From contig NZ_JASGIV010000001.1 of NCBI RefSeq assembly GCF_047654805.1, positions 4,836,001-4,900,000 of the forward strand: DNA of 64,000 nucleotides, read 5' to 3'. The translations under genes and the position numbers were made by a program. Under the pieces are notes generated by a model. It was not told where the DNA came from, did no database searches, and worked only from the letters and a program-made list of their open reading frames with translations. Within the stretch, counting starts at the first letter, position 1. Each line of letters starts with the position of its first letter. The stretch comes from Pelomonas sp047654805. GTDB taxonomy: Bacteria > Pseudomonadota > Gammaproteobacteria > Burkholderiales > Burkholderiaceae_C. Below are positions 51,342-59,819 of this stretch, piece by piece.

Positions 51342-53492
51342 ATGCCCGCTGCCGTACTCGCGCTGCGCTTCGATCCGGCAGTCGTGGCGCTTTCCTACCT
51401 GACCGCTGCCTTTGCGTCCTATGTGGCGCTGGACCTCGCCCAGCGCGTGCGCACGCCGGATGCGCTGGTTGCACGCGCCTGGTGGATCGCCGGCTCGCTG
51501 TCACTGGGCACCGGCATCTGGGCCATGCACTTCGTCGGCATGCTGGCGCTCAAGCTGCCCTTTTCCGTCGGCTACGACACGGCCGTCACGCTGCTGAGCT
51601 GGCTGGCGGCGGTAGGCGTGTCGGCGATCGCGCTGCGCGTCGCCGCCCGGGAGACGCTGACGCCCGCCTGGCTGGCGCTGGGCGCGCTCAGCATGGGAGG
51701 CGGCATCTGCGCCATGCACTACATGGGCATGGCCGCCCTCGTACTCGCGCCGGGCATCCAGTGGGACTGGACGCTAGTCGCCGCCTCGGCGGCCGTCGCG
51801 GTCGGCGCCGCCGCCGCCGCCCTTTGGATCTTCTTCGCGCTGCGGCGCCTGCCACGCGCCTGGGCGCGCTGGGCGCAGCTGGGCGCCGCCCTCGCCATGG
51901 GCGCAGCCATCAGCGGCATGCACTACACCGGCATGGCCGCCGCCGGCATCGGCGAGAGCTCGGTCTGCCTGAGCGCAGACGCACTGCGCGGCGACAACCT
52001 CGGCACGCTGGTCGCCGGCGCCACCTTCGCGCTGCTGCTGCTGACCCTGGTCACGTCGGCGCTGGATGCCCGCAGCCAGCGCCACACCCGCCGGCTGCAG
52101 CAATCACTGCAGGCCGCCACCACCGAGCTGCAGGTCCGCGCGCTGCGCGATCCGCTGACCGGCCTGGCCAACCGCCAGTTGCTCGACGACCGCCTGCAGC
52201 ACGCCGCCGCGCGCGGCCACCGAGAGGGCGCCCGGCTGGCCCTGCTGCTCATCAACCTGGACGGATTCAAGCCCATCAACGACAGCTTCGGCCTGGGTGC
52301 CGGCGACCATGTGCTGTGTGGGGTGGCGCAGCGTCTGCAGGGCCTGGCGCGTAGCGACGACACGCTGGCTCGCCTGGCGGCCGACGAGTTCGTGCTGATG
52401 CTGGAGGGTGAGGTCGCCGAGGCGGCGCTGGCCCAGGTCGCGCAACGCCTTCTGGACGCGCTGGCCGAGCCCATGGACGGCGTGCCCGGCGCCGGCAGCC
52501 ACCCGCTGCGGCTGTCAGCCTCCATCGGCATTGCCCTGGCCGACGGCTCGGGGCCGGGCGAGGCGCTGATCGCCCAGGCCGATTCGGCGGCGCAATCGGT
52601 CAAGCGCGCCGGTGGCAACGGATTCGCCTTCTTCGAGGCGCACATGCAGGCGGGCGTGCGCGAACAGCTCGAGCTGGCCCGCGACCTCCGCGCCGCCCTG
52701 GCCGGCGAGGCGGGCAGCGGCAGCCTGATGCTGCACTACCAGCCCAAGATCGCCACGGACGAAGGCACCATCACCGGCGTGGAGGCACTGCTGCGCTGGC
52801 AGCATCCGCTACGCGGGCCGGTGAGCCCGGGGGCCTTCATCCCGGTGGCCGAGCGCTTCGGCCTCATCATGCCGCTGGGTGACTGGGTCATCGCCGAGGC
52901 CTGTCGCCAGCTAGCCGCCTGGCGCGATGCCGGCCTGCAGATGCGCGTGGCCCTCAACCTGTCCGTGCAGCAGCTGCGCCAGCCGGACGCGCTGGTACGG
53001 CGCTTCGAGGAGGCGCTGGCCCAATACGGCGTCGATGCCCAGCACCTGACCTGCGAGATCACCGAGTCCGTCGCGATGGACGATGCAGAAGCCACGGAGC
53101 GCACGCTGCGCCGCCTGGCCGGATTGGGCTTGGCGCTGTCCATCGACGATTTCGGCACGGGCTATTCCAGCCTGGCCTATCTGCGTCGACTGCCCCTGTC
53201 GCAGCTCAAGATCGACCGCAGCTTCGTCCAGGACCTGGAGACCAGCGCCGATGCGCGCGCCATCGTCAAGGCCGTCATCGAGCTGGCCCATGCATTGAGC
53301 CTGCAGGTCGTCGCCGAGGGCGTCGAGACGGAGGGCCAGGCCGCCGTGCTGCGCGGCAAGCACTGCGACAAGCTGCAGGGCTTCCTGTTCGCCCGGCCCA
53401 TGCCGGCCGAAGAGCTGACGCGCTGGGCCATGCATGCGCGCGATGGCCGGCCGCGCTTCAGCACCTCGCTATACGCGACGCAGGCCGCCTAG
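51342..53492 (+). CDS. MHYT / degenerate GGDEF / EAL c-di-GMP phosphodiesterase
   Basis: The frame is open from ATG 51231 but that region encodes an intrinsic terminator, so I start at ATG 51342, which begins just before the first membrane helix. The 716-residue product has an integral-membrane MHYT sensor with MHFVGM, MHYMGM and MHYTGM, thought to bind a metal and sense a diatomic gas. The GGDEF domain has AADEF, so it is probably not a cyclase, though RSDD matches the I-site. The EAL domain keeps its motifs: EALLRW, DDFGTGYSSL, LKIDRSFV, EGVET. It likely degrades c-di-GMP. The tail shares CTAG with gshA. Confidence 0.88.
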   Translation: MPAAVLALRFDPAVVALSYLTAAFASYVALDLAQRVRTPDALVARAWWIAGSLSLGTGIWAMHFVGMLALKLPFSVGYDTAVTLLSWLAAVGVSAIALRVAARETLTPAWLALGALSMGGGICAMHYMGMAALVLAPGIQWDWTLVAASAAVAVGAAAAALWIFFALRRLPRAWARWAQLGAALAMGAAISGMHYTGMAAAGIGESSVCLSADALRGDNLGTLVAGATFALLLLTLVTSALDARSQRHTRRLQQSLQAATTELQVRALRDPLTGLANRQLLDDRLQHAAARGHREGARLALLLINLDGFKPINDSFGLGAGDHVLCGVAQRLQGLARSDDTLARLAADEFVLMLEGEVAEAALAQVAQRLLDALAEPMDGVPGAGSHPLRLSASIGIALADGSGPGEALIAQADSAAQSVKRAGGNGFAFFEAHMQAGVREQLELARDLRAALAGEAGSGSLMLHYQPKIATDEGTITGVEALLRWQHPLRGPVSPGAFIPVAERFGLIMPLGDWVIAEACRQLAAWRDAGLQMRVALNLSVQQLRQPDALVRRFEEALAQYGVDAQHLTCEITESVAMDDAEATERTLRRLAGLGLALSIDDFGTGYSSLAYLRRLPLSQLKIDRSFVQDLETSADARAIVKAVIELAHALSLQVVAEGVETEGQAAVLRGKHCDKLQGFLFARPMPAEELTRWAMHARDGRPRFSTSLYATQAA

Positions 53493-54982
53493 ACGGCCAT
53501 GCGCTCCGGCGCCACGTAAAAGCGCCGGAACTCCTCGAAGCCCAGGGTGTCGGCCGCCTCGATGCGGGCCTGCTCGGCCAGGGATTGCGCCGCCATCTTC
53601 TCGAAGCGCTGCTGCAGCGGCTCCGCGAAAGGCAGGGCCAGCAGCGCCGCGCGCGTCGCATCGCTTTGGTGGCGGATGAAGGCGACGTAGCTGTCGTCGA
53701 AGTCCTGGGCCATGACGGCCAGCACGCGAGCCGACGGACAGAGCTCGGGCCGCTGCAGCCGCAGCGCCACGCGTCCGAGCGCCGCACGATACGCATCGCC
53801 CCCATGGGCCGCGTCCAGCGCCTCGGCCTGCGCGGCGCAGGCGGCCAGGATCTCGCCGGCCCAGTCGGACAGCGACCGCTCGCCGCCGCGCCAGTGCTCC
53901 AGCATCAGGCCCGGCTCGCGGCCCCGGGCAGCGACGCTGTGCTGGTTGCGCGCGTTCGCTGCAATCTCCTGCGGCGTGTCGTCGGGGCTGTCGCTGCGCA
54001 GGCAGTGCAGCAAGAAGGTGTCCAGCACACGCATGGCGTCGGCGCCTATGCCCAGCGGCTCGAAGGGGTCGAGGTCCATCAACCTCACCTCGATGTACTC
54101 GACGCCGCGCTCGCGCAGCGCATGCAGCGGCCGCTCGCCGGAGCGGATCACGCGCTTGGCGCGGATGGTGCTGTAGAACTCGTTCTCGATCTGCAACAGG
54201 CTGGTGGAGAGCTGGTTGTAGTCGCCGCCCGGCGTCTGCACGCCGATGGCCTCGTAGGCCGGATAGGGCTGGCTCAGCGCCGCCTGCAGCGACGCCGCGT
54301 AACTCTCCAGGCAGTTGTAGCTGACGGCGATGCTGGACTGCGCATCGCTCTGGTAGCCCAGGCGCCCCATGCGCAGCGAGGTGGCATGCGGCAGGTAGAG
54401 GGTGTGGCCCGACAACCGCTGCAGGCCATGCTCGCGACCAGCAACGAAGCTGTCGCACAGCGCCGGGCTGGCACCGAACAGGTAGAGCAGCAGCCAGCCC
54501 TCGCGGCGGAAGTTGCGGATGGCACCGAGATAGCCGTCGGTCGACACGCCCGGCAGCGACCAGTTGTAGTGGATGCCGGAGATGGTCTGCATGCGCCGGC
54601 CGTAGCGCTGGCCCAGGCCCATGCGGTAGACGCTCTTGGCGCGGCCGACGTTGCTGCTGCCGTAACGGCCGATGGGGATGGTCTCGTCGGCCGGCAGGCC
54701 GCAGGGCATGGAGCCCACCCACAGGCGCTCGTCAGCCAGCGCGCGGTAGACGGCCTGGTGGATCTCGGTCAGCTCCTGAAGGCAGTCCTCGACGCCGGCA
54801 TGCACGCCGGTGATGAGCTCGAGCTGGGACTCGCTGTAATCCGTCGTGATGTGGGGATGCGTCAGCGCCGCGCCGAGAGCCACGGGATGCGGCGTCAGCG
54901 CCAAGCTGCCTCCGGGCAGGGCGCGCAGGCTTTCCTTCTCGATGCCGCGGCGGATGCCGAGCAATATCTCTTTGTTGTCCAT
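53489..54982 (-). CDS. gshA: Glutamate-cysteine ligase, type I
   Basis: The 497-residue enzyme makes gamma-glutamylcysteine, the first step of glutathione synthesis. The sequence contains RRGIEKESLRAL at the N-terminus, TTDYSESQLELITG, TISGIHYNWSLP, the phosphate/metal region IENEFYSTIRAKR and RGVEYIEVRLMDLDPFEP. Length is about 20 residues less than the E. coli enzyme. Start at ATG 54982. It ends in a 4-bp overlap with the convergent MHYT gene. No gshB is present here. Confidence 0.94.
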   Translation of the reverse strand: MDNKEILLGIRRGIEKESLRALPGGSLALTPHPVALGAALTHPHITTDYSESQLELITGVHAGVEDCLQELTEIHQAVYRALADERLWVGSMPCGLPADETIPIGRYGSSNVGRAKSVYRMGLGQRYGRRMQTISGIHYNWSLPGVSTDGYLGAIRNFRREGWLLLYLFGASPALCDSFVAGREHGLQRLSGHTLYLPHATSLRMGRLGYQSDAQSSIAVSYNCLESYAASLQAALSQPYPAYEAIGVQTPGGDYNQLSTSLLQIENEFYSTIRAKRVIRSGERPLHALRERGVEYIEVRLMDLDPFEPLGIGADAMRVLDTFLLHCLRSDSPDDTPQEIAANARNQHSVAARGREPGLMLEHWRGGERSLSDWAGEILAACAAQAEALDAAHGGDAYRAALGRVALRLQRPELCPSARVLAVMAQDFDDSYVAFIRHQSDATRAALLALPFAEPLQQRFEKMAAQSLAEQARIEAADTLGFEEFRRFYVAPERMAV

Positions 54983-55023
54983 GGCGTCTGGGCTGCTGGG
55001 CGCGACACGGTAGCAGATGCGCG

Positions 55024-56691
55024 CTACAGCTGCCCGGGCGCGTCCATGTCGGCCAGACTGGGCCTCAGGGCATGTTCACCAGCCTGGATGCCCTCATGGT
55101 GGCTGAGGTAGAGGGAAACGTCGTAGCGTTCCAGCCAGCCGACCGCCTTCAGCCGGTCCAGCACAGGCCCTTTGACCTCGGAGAATTCCAGCCTCAGCCC
55201 CTCCGCCGCCAGCGTCGCATGCAGCTCCTGCAGCGCCGTGAGGCCGGAGACATCGATGTGGTTGACCGGGGCCATCAGCATCAGGACGCGGTCCGGCGGG
55301 CCGACCCGCTCTCGGTGCTCACGCACATGAGCCAGCACCGCATCGCCCAGGCCTCGGGCGTTGGTGAACACCAGGCTCTCGTCCACGCGCAGTCCGACGA
55401 CCTCGGCCCGGCACTCCACCGCGTAGCGCTCGACGTTGCGGTAGTGCTGGGTGCCCGGCACGCGGCCGATGCGCGCCACGTGCGGCCTGGCGGTACGCTG
55501 GATCAGCAGCGCGATGGAGCCCACCACGCCCAGGGCCAGCGCGAATCCGATGCTCCACAGCAGCACGGCGGCCGTGACGGCCAGCATCAACAGCCCTTCG
55601 GCGCGCGCATAGCTCCAGGCCTCGCGGTAGGGGCGCAGCGAGAAGCCGCCCAGCACGGCCACGACGATGGTGGCCGCCAGCACGGGCTTGGGCAGGTGGG
55701 CCAGCGGCTCGGCCAGCAGCAGCATGGCCAGGAACATGAAGACGGCGACGAAGACCAGGCTCCAGCGGCTGCGCGAGCCAGCCTCGTGCAGCAGGATGCT
55801 GCGCGAGAAGCTGCCCGCCACCGGCATGCCGCCGCTGACCGAGGCCAGCAGGTTGGCCGCCGCCAGGCCGCGCATCTCCGCCGCCGGCAACAGCTTCTCG
55901 CCACGGCGCTGTGCCAGCGACTCCGACACCGCCAGGCTGGACACAAACCCCATCAGCGCCACCAGGGCCGCGGCCGGCAGCAGCTGCAACCAGAGCGCCG
56001 CGTCCAGCAGCGGCAGGCCCAGCGGCAGGGCCAGCGACGGCAGCGCACCCACCTGGGCCACGCCACGGGCCGTCGGCGTGAGCGCCGAGAGCACCATCGC
56101 CACGATCAGCAGCAGCAGCGGTGCAAGCCGAGCCAGCAGCCGGGAGCCCATGCGGCGCGAGGCCAGCAGCAGCACGATGGCGAGGCCACCCCAGGCGGCG
56201 CTCGCCGGACCCCAGCCGCCATGCACGGCCGAGACGAGCAGGTCCGGCAGCGTGAAGCCCGTGGCCGCGCTGCCCAGCAGCACCGGCAACTGGCCGGCCG
56301 CGATCATCAGCGTTGCTCCGTTCTCGAAGCCCCGCAGTGCCGGCACCGACAGCAACGAGGCCAGCGCATCCAGCCGCAGCAGCGCGGCGAGCGCTAGCAC
56401 CAGCCCCACCTCGGCGGCGAGCACCAGCGCACCTTCCGAGGCGCTGACTCCCGCCGGCAGGCCACCCAGGGCCTGCGCGATCATCAGTGCCAGCACCGCC
56501 ACCGGTCCCAGGCCCAGCACCGGGCTGGAACCCAGCGCCGCATAGGCCAGCAGCGGCAGCAGGCTGGCGTACAGGCCCACTTGCGGCGGCAGGCCGGCGA
56601 GCATGGCATAGGCCAGGCTCTGCGGAATCAGCAGCACGGCGACGACGGCACCGGCGATCAGGTCGGCGCGCCAGGTGATGGGCAGCCTCAT
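55024..56691 (-). CDS. SulP-family anion transporter with STAS domain
   Basis: The ATG at 56691 starts a normal SulP N-terminus (ITWRADLIAGAVVAVLLIPQSLAYAMLAG), giving 555 residues; the frame continues upstream without homology. There are about 12 membrane helices, the family motif PPQVGLYASLLP, and a C-terminal STAS domain (about 430-540, APVNHIDVSGLTALQEL). Transports sulfate or another anion, maybe bicarbonate. STAS domains bind regulators or nucleotides. The gene stands next to a cluster of palindromes upstream. Confidence 0.9.
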   Translation of the reverse strand: MRLPITWRADLIAGAVVAVLLIPQSLAYAMLAGLPPQVGLYASLLPLLAYAALGSSPVLGLGPVAVLALMIAQALGGLPAGVSASEGALVLAAEVGLVLALAALLRLDALASLLSVPALRGFENGATLMIAAGQLPVLLGSAATGFTLPDLLVSAVHGGWGPASAAWGGLAIVLLLASRRMGSRLLARLAPLLLLIVAMVLSALTPTARGVAQVGALPSLALPLGLPLLDAALWLQLLPAAALVALMGFVSSLAVSESLAQRRGEKLLPAAEMRGLAAANLLASVSGGMPVAGSFSRSILLHEAGSRSRWSLVFVAVFMFLAMLLLAEPLAHLPKPVLAATIVVAVLGGFSLRPYREAWSYARAEGLLMLAVTAAVLLWSIGFALALGVVGSIALLIQRTARPHVARIGRVPGTQHYRNVERYAVECRAEVVGLRVDESLVFTNARGLGDAVLAHVREHRERVGPPDRVLMLMAPVNHIDVSGLTALQELHATLAAEGLRLEFSEVKGPVLDRLKAVGWLERYDVSLYLSHHEGIQAGEHALRPSLADMDAPGQL

Positions 56692-56717
56692 GTCAGTGGA
56701 GCCATTGCCGCACCGCA

Positions 56718-56735
56718 CCAAGCCGGCCGGCTTGG
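56718..56735. terminator. 18-bp perfect palindrome
   Basis: The sequence ccaagccggccggcttgg is its own reverse complement and lies between the SulP start and the end of the Bug-type gene. It may form the terminator of the leftward binding-protein operon. Confidence 0.55.
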
Positions 56736-56768
56736 GCGATGAGCATCGCCGCCCCCACGGGGGAGCGG

Positions 56769-56784
56769 CCAAGGCATGCCTTGG
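56769..56784. repeat. 16-bp perfect palindrome
   Basis: The sequence ccaaggcatgccttgg is its own reverse complement. It lies just past the stop of the Bug-type gene and near a ccccc-acg-ggggg hairpin at 56753-56765. Confidence 0.6.
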
Positions 56785-56796
56785 ACGTGGTGCTGC

Positions 56797-57783
56797 TCAC
56801 CTGTCCACCTTGACGCCCGACACCTGCACCACGCGCGCCCATTTCTCGGTCTCGGCGGCGATGAGCGCGGCAAAGCTGGCGCTGCCGCTGCCATGCACCA
56901 GCATGCCGCGGCTGGTCAGACGCTCCCGCAGCCCAGAGCCGGCAAGCGCCGCAACGCTGTCTCGCTGCAGGCGGGCCAGTTGCTCGGCCGGCTGGCTGCT
57001 GGGCGCGAACAGGCCGATCCAGGCGCTGGCCTCATAGCCCTTCAACGCCGGGCCGCCCGCCTCCTCGACGGTGGGCAGCTCCGGCATGCTGGGGCTTCGG
57101 CGCGCGCTGGTGACCCCCAGGGCCAGCAGCTTGCCGGCCCTGATCTGCGGCAGAGCCCCGGGCAACGTGTCGAACATCAGGTCCATGTTGCCTGCAATGA
57201 CGTCCTGTTGCGCAGAGACCGTGCTGCGGTAGGGGAAGTGCAGCATGTAGGTCTGGGTCAAGCGCTTGAACAGCTCGCCGGCCAGGTGCGAAGGGTTGCC
57301 ATTGCCGCCCGAGGCGATGTGCAGCCGGCCGGGCTGGGCCGTAGCGGCGTGCACGAGGTCGGCAAGCTTGCGCACGCCCAGGGCCTGGGCGACGGCCGGG
57401 TTCATGACCAGGACTAGCGGCACGGTCGCGACCAGGCACAGGGGTGCGAAGTCCTTCACCGGGTCGTAGGGCAGGCGGCGCGACAGCAGCGGGTTGATGA
57501 CGTGCGTGCCGACGCTGCCCATCAGCAGCGTGTGGCCATCGGTGGCGCTGGCGACCTCGGCGCTGCCGATATTGCCGTCGGCGCCAGGCTGGTTGTCGAC
57601 CGAGACCGGCTGGCCCAGGCGGCGCTGCAGCTCGGGCGCGAGCAGACGCGCGGCGACGTCGGAGGCGCCGCCGGCGACATAGGGCACGACCAGGCGCAGC
57701 GGTCGCGCCGGCCAGGACTGAGCGGACACCGACGAGGTGGCCAGCCAGAACAGCAGGCCGCGGCGTTGCAGGAGGGCACTCAT
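56797..57783 (-). CDS. Bug-family periplasmic solute-binding protein (TctC-like)
   Basis: The 328-residue protein has a Sec signal (1-21, ending VSA), then PARPLRLVVPYVAGGASDVAARLL, DNQPGADGNIGSAEVA, and HIASGGNGNPSHLAGELF, all typical of the Bug group that binds carboxylates or other small acids. The translation start overlaps the end of the upstream TPR-GGDEF gene by ATGA, and no tctA/tctB membrane genes are present, so it is an orphan receptor. Bug proteins can act as signal inputs. Ligand unknown. Confidence 0.88.
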   Translation of the reverse strand: MSALLQRRGLLFWLATSSVSAQSWPARPLRLVVPYVAGGASDVAARLLAPELQRRLGQPVSVDNQPGADGNIGSAEVASATDGHTLLMGSVGTHVINPLLSRRLPYDPVKDFAPLCLVATVPLVLVMNPAVAQALGVRKLADLVHAATAQPGRLHIASGGNGNPSHLAGELFKRLTQTYMLHFPYRSTVSAQQDVIAGNMDLMFDTLPGALPQIRAGKLLALGVTSARRSPSMPELPTVEEAGGPALKGYEASAWIGLFAPSSQPAEQLARLQRDSVAALAGSGLRERLTSRGMLVHGSGSASFAALIAAETEKWARVVQVSGVKVDR

Positions 57784-59819
57784 GACGGACCGGGCAATTG
57801 TCGGAGTTGGACCTGGCCGTTGATGCAGGCGGCGTCAAAGTCTTGCAGCAGGGTCGCAAGCATATTCGCGTCCGGGGCCTCGACGGCCGTGATGCCGACT
57901 CCGCGGTTGCGCCCTTCCGCCTTGGCCTTGTAGAGCACCATGTCGGCCCAGTTGACGGCCTGCTCCCAGTGCAGGCGCAGCGCCGGCGCTGCCGCGCCGC
58001 CCGAACCAGCCGGGCTTCCGATCGGGAAGCTCGCGAAGCCGATGGAGGCGGTGACCCGCAGAGGGCCGGTAGGCGTATCGATCGGCTCACTGCCGATGCT
58101 GCGCAGGATGCGCTCGGCCATCAGCGCCAAGTCGTCGCCCGGCAGCGACGGCGCGAAAACCAGGAACTCCTCGCCACCCCAGCGCACGACGAGGTCTGTG
58201 TCGCGCACTGCCGCCCGGATGCGGCGGCTGACCTCCACGATGACGGCGTCGCCGGCCGCGTGGCCATGCCAGTCGTTGACGTTCTTGAAGTGATCGATGT
58301 CGATCATCATCAGCGCGCCCTGGAAGCCCTCGACCTTCTCCTCGCGGGCACGCTGGTCCATGACGGCCAGGAAATGGCGGCGGTTGGACAGGTCGGTCAG
58401 CGGGTCGCGCTCACTCTGGGCGCGCAGCAGGCTCTGGTTGGCTGTGAGGCGCGCCTGGGCGCGGCGCATGCGCAGCAGCGTGACGCCGATCAGCGCGAGG
58501 GAAAGCAGAAGCAGCGCACCGACGGCCAGCCCGACCTTCTGCGCCAGCAGGCGGTTCTCCAGTTGCTGGTCCTTGAGCTGGCCGTCACGGGCCAGCAGGT
58601 CCAGGTCGCGCCGCTTGGCGGCGCTGTCGTACTTGCGGCCCAGTTCCTCCAGCGCGGCAGCGCGGTTGCGCTCGTTGGCGCGCGCATTCAGCTCGCGCTC
58701 GCCATGCAGCGCTGCAAGGGCTTCCTTGTACTGGCCGGCTTCTGCCCAGGTGTCGGACAGCTCGCGCAGCTCACGGGCGCGCAGCACGAGGTCGGCCGGA
58801 TCGACCCCGAACTCGCTGACCTTGACGAGCTCCTGGCGGGCCTGTTCAAACTGGCGCAGCTTGATGTAGGCGACGGCGAGGTTGTGGTGCAGGCTGCGCT
58901 CGTAGAAGCGGTCGCCAAAGCGCTGCAGCACCGGCATGGCGCGCTGGCCGGCGGCGAGCGCCTCCTTGAGCAGCCCCAGGTGCATGTAGGAGTCGACGAG
59001 GTTGGAGCGCAACTGCGCGGCGAGATGGGGCGCGTCGGCCTGCTCGGCCAGCAGCAGGGCCGCCTCGAAGGCACTGCGCGAAGCGCTCATGTCGCGGGCT
59101 CGGCGCTCGATGGCGCCCTCGTAGTTGCGCACCCGCGCAGCGGCCACGGGATCACTCACCGCCTCGGCTTCGGCGGCCTGCAACTCGACACGCGCGACGT
59201 CGATGCGGTCCTGGGCCTGCAGCGCGACGGCCAGCATGCCCAGGCTGAGCGCGGCCAGGTGCCTGTCCTCGCCGGCACGGGCCAGGGCCAGCGCCCGCCT
59301 GACACCGGCCTCGGCCAGCACAAAGGCGCCCTGGTTGTACTGCTCGCGCTGCAGGATGCGCAAGGCCTCCCAGGCGCTGCGGAAGTCGCAGCCCAGCTCG
59401 CGCACAGCGCGCTTCTCGTCACCGGCCGGGCAATGCCTGTCCAGGCCGGCGAGGGCACGTGCGGCAAGGGCGCCGGCAGGCTTGCCGGCACGCTCCTGGG
59501 CCAGGGCGCGCAGCAGCCAGCCGCGGTCCTTGCCGTCCTCGCGGGCCATCAGCTGCGTGGCGATGGCATCGGCGGCCTCGACACGGCCCGCATGCAGCAG
59601 CACGCGCGCACGCGTCATCAGCCACACCGCCTCGCGTGGCTGGCCGGGCTCGGCATGGGCGGGCCAGCGCCGCGCGAGCTCGGCCAGCATGGCCTCGGGG
59701 TCGTCGAAGGCGCGGCGTGCGATGTTGGCCAGCAGCGTGTCTTCGGCCTCGGGGTCCGGTGCGGACTGCGCACAGGCCAGACCGAGCGCCAGCAAGAGGA
59801 TGGTCGCGATCCTCTTCAT
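57780..59819 (-). CDS. TPR-containing diguanylate cyclase (GGEEF), copy 1
   Basis: The ATG at 59819 gives 679 residues and overlaps the stop of the upstream copy by ATGA. It has an N-terminal signal with possible lipobox LGLAC, a long alpha-helical TPR region (about 20-430), one membrane helix (about 445-465) and a cytoplasmic GGDEF domain. The active site is WGGEEF, and RDTD five residues before it is a complete inhibitory site, so a product-inhibited cyclase is expected. The periplasmic TPR part is the likely sensor. The Bug-type protein follows directly. Confidence 0.9.
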   Translation of the reverse strand: MKRIATILLLALGLACAQSAPDPEAEDTLLANIARRAFDDPEAMLAELARRWPAHAEPGQPREAVWLMTRARVLLHAGRVEAADAIATQLMAREDGKDRGWLLRALAQERAGKPAGALAARALAGLDRHCPAGDEKRAVRELGCDFRSAWEALRILQREQYNQGAFVLAEAGVRRALALARAGEDRHLAALSLGMLAVALQAQDRIDVARVELQAAEAEAVSDPVAAARVRNYEGAIERRARDMSASRSAFEAALLLAEQADAPHLAAQLRSNLVDSYMHLGLLKEALAAGQRAMPVLQRFGDRFYERSLHHNLAVAYIKLRQFEQARQELVKVSEFGVDPADLVLRARELRELSDTWAEAGQYKEALAALHGERELNARANERNRAAALEELGRKYDSAAKRRDLDLLARDGQLKDQQLENRLLAQKVGLAVGALLLLSLALIGVTLLRMRRAQARLTANQSLLRAQSERDPLTDLSNRRHFLAVMDQRAREEKVEGFQGALMMIDIDHFKNVNDWHGHAAGDAVIVEVSRRIRAAVRDTDLVVRWGGEEFLVFAPSLPGDDLALMAERILRSIGSEPIDTPTGPLRVTASIGFASFPIGSPAGSGGAAAPALRLHWEQAVNWADMVLYKAKAEGRNRGVGITAVEAPDANMLATLLQDFDAACINGQVQLRQLPGPS

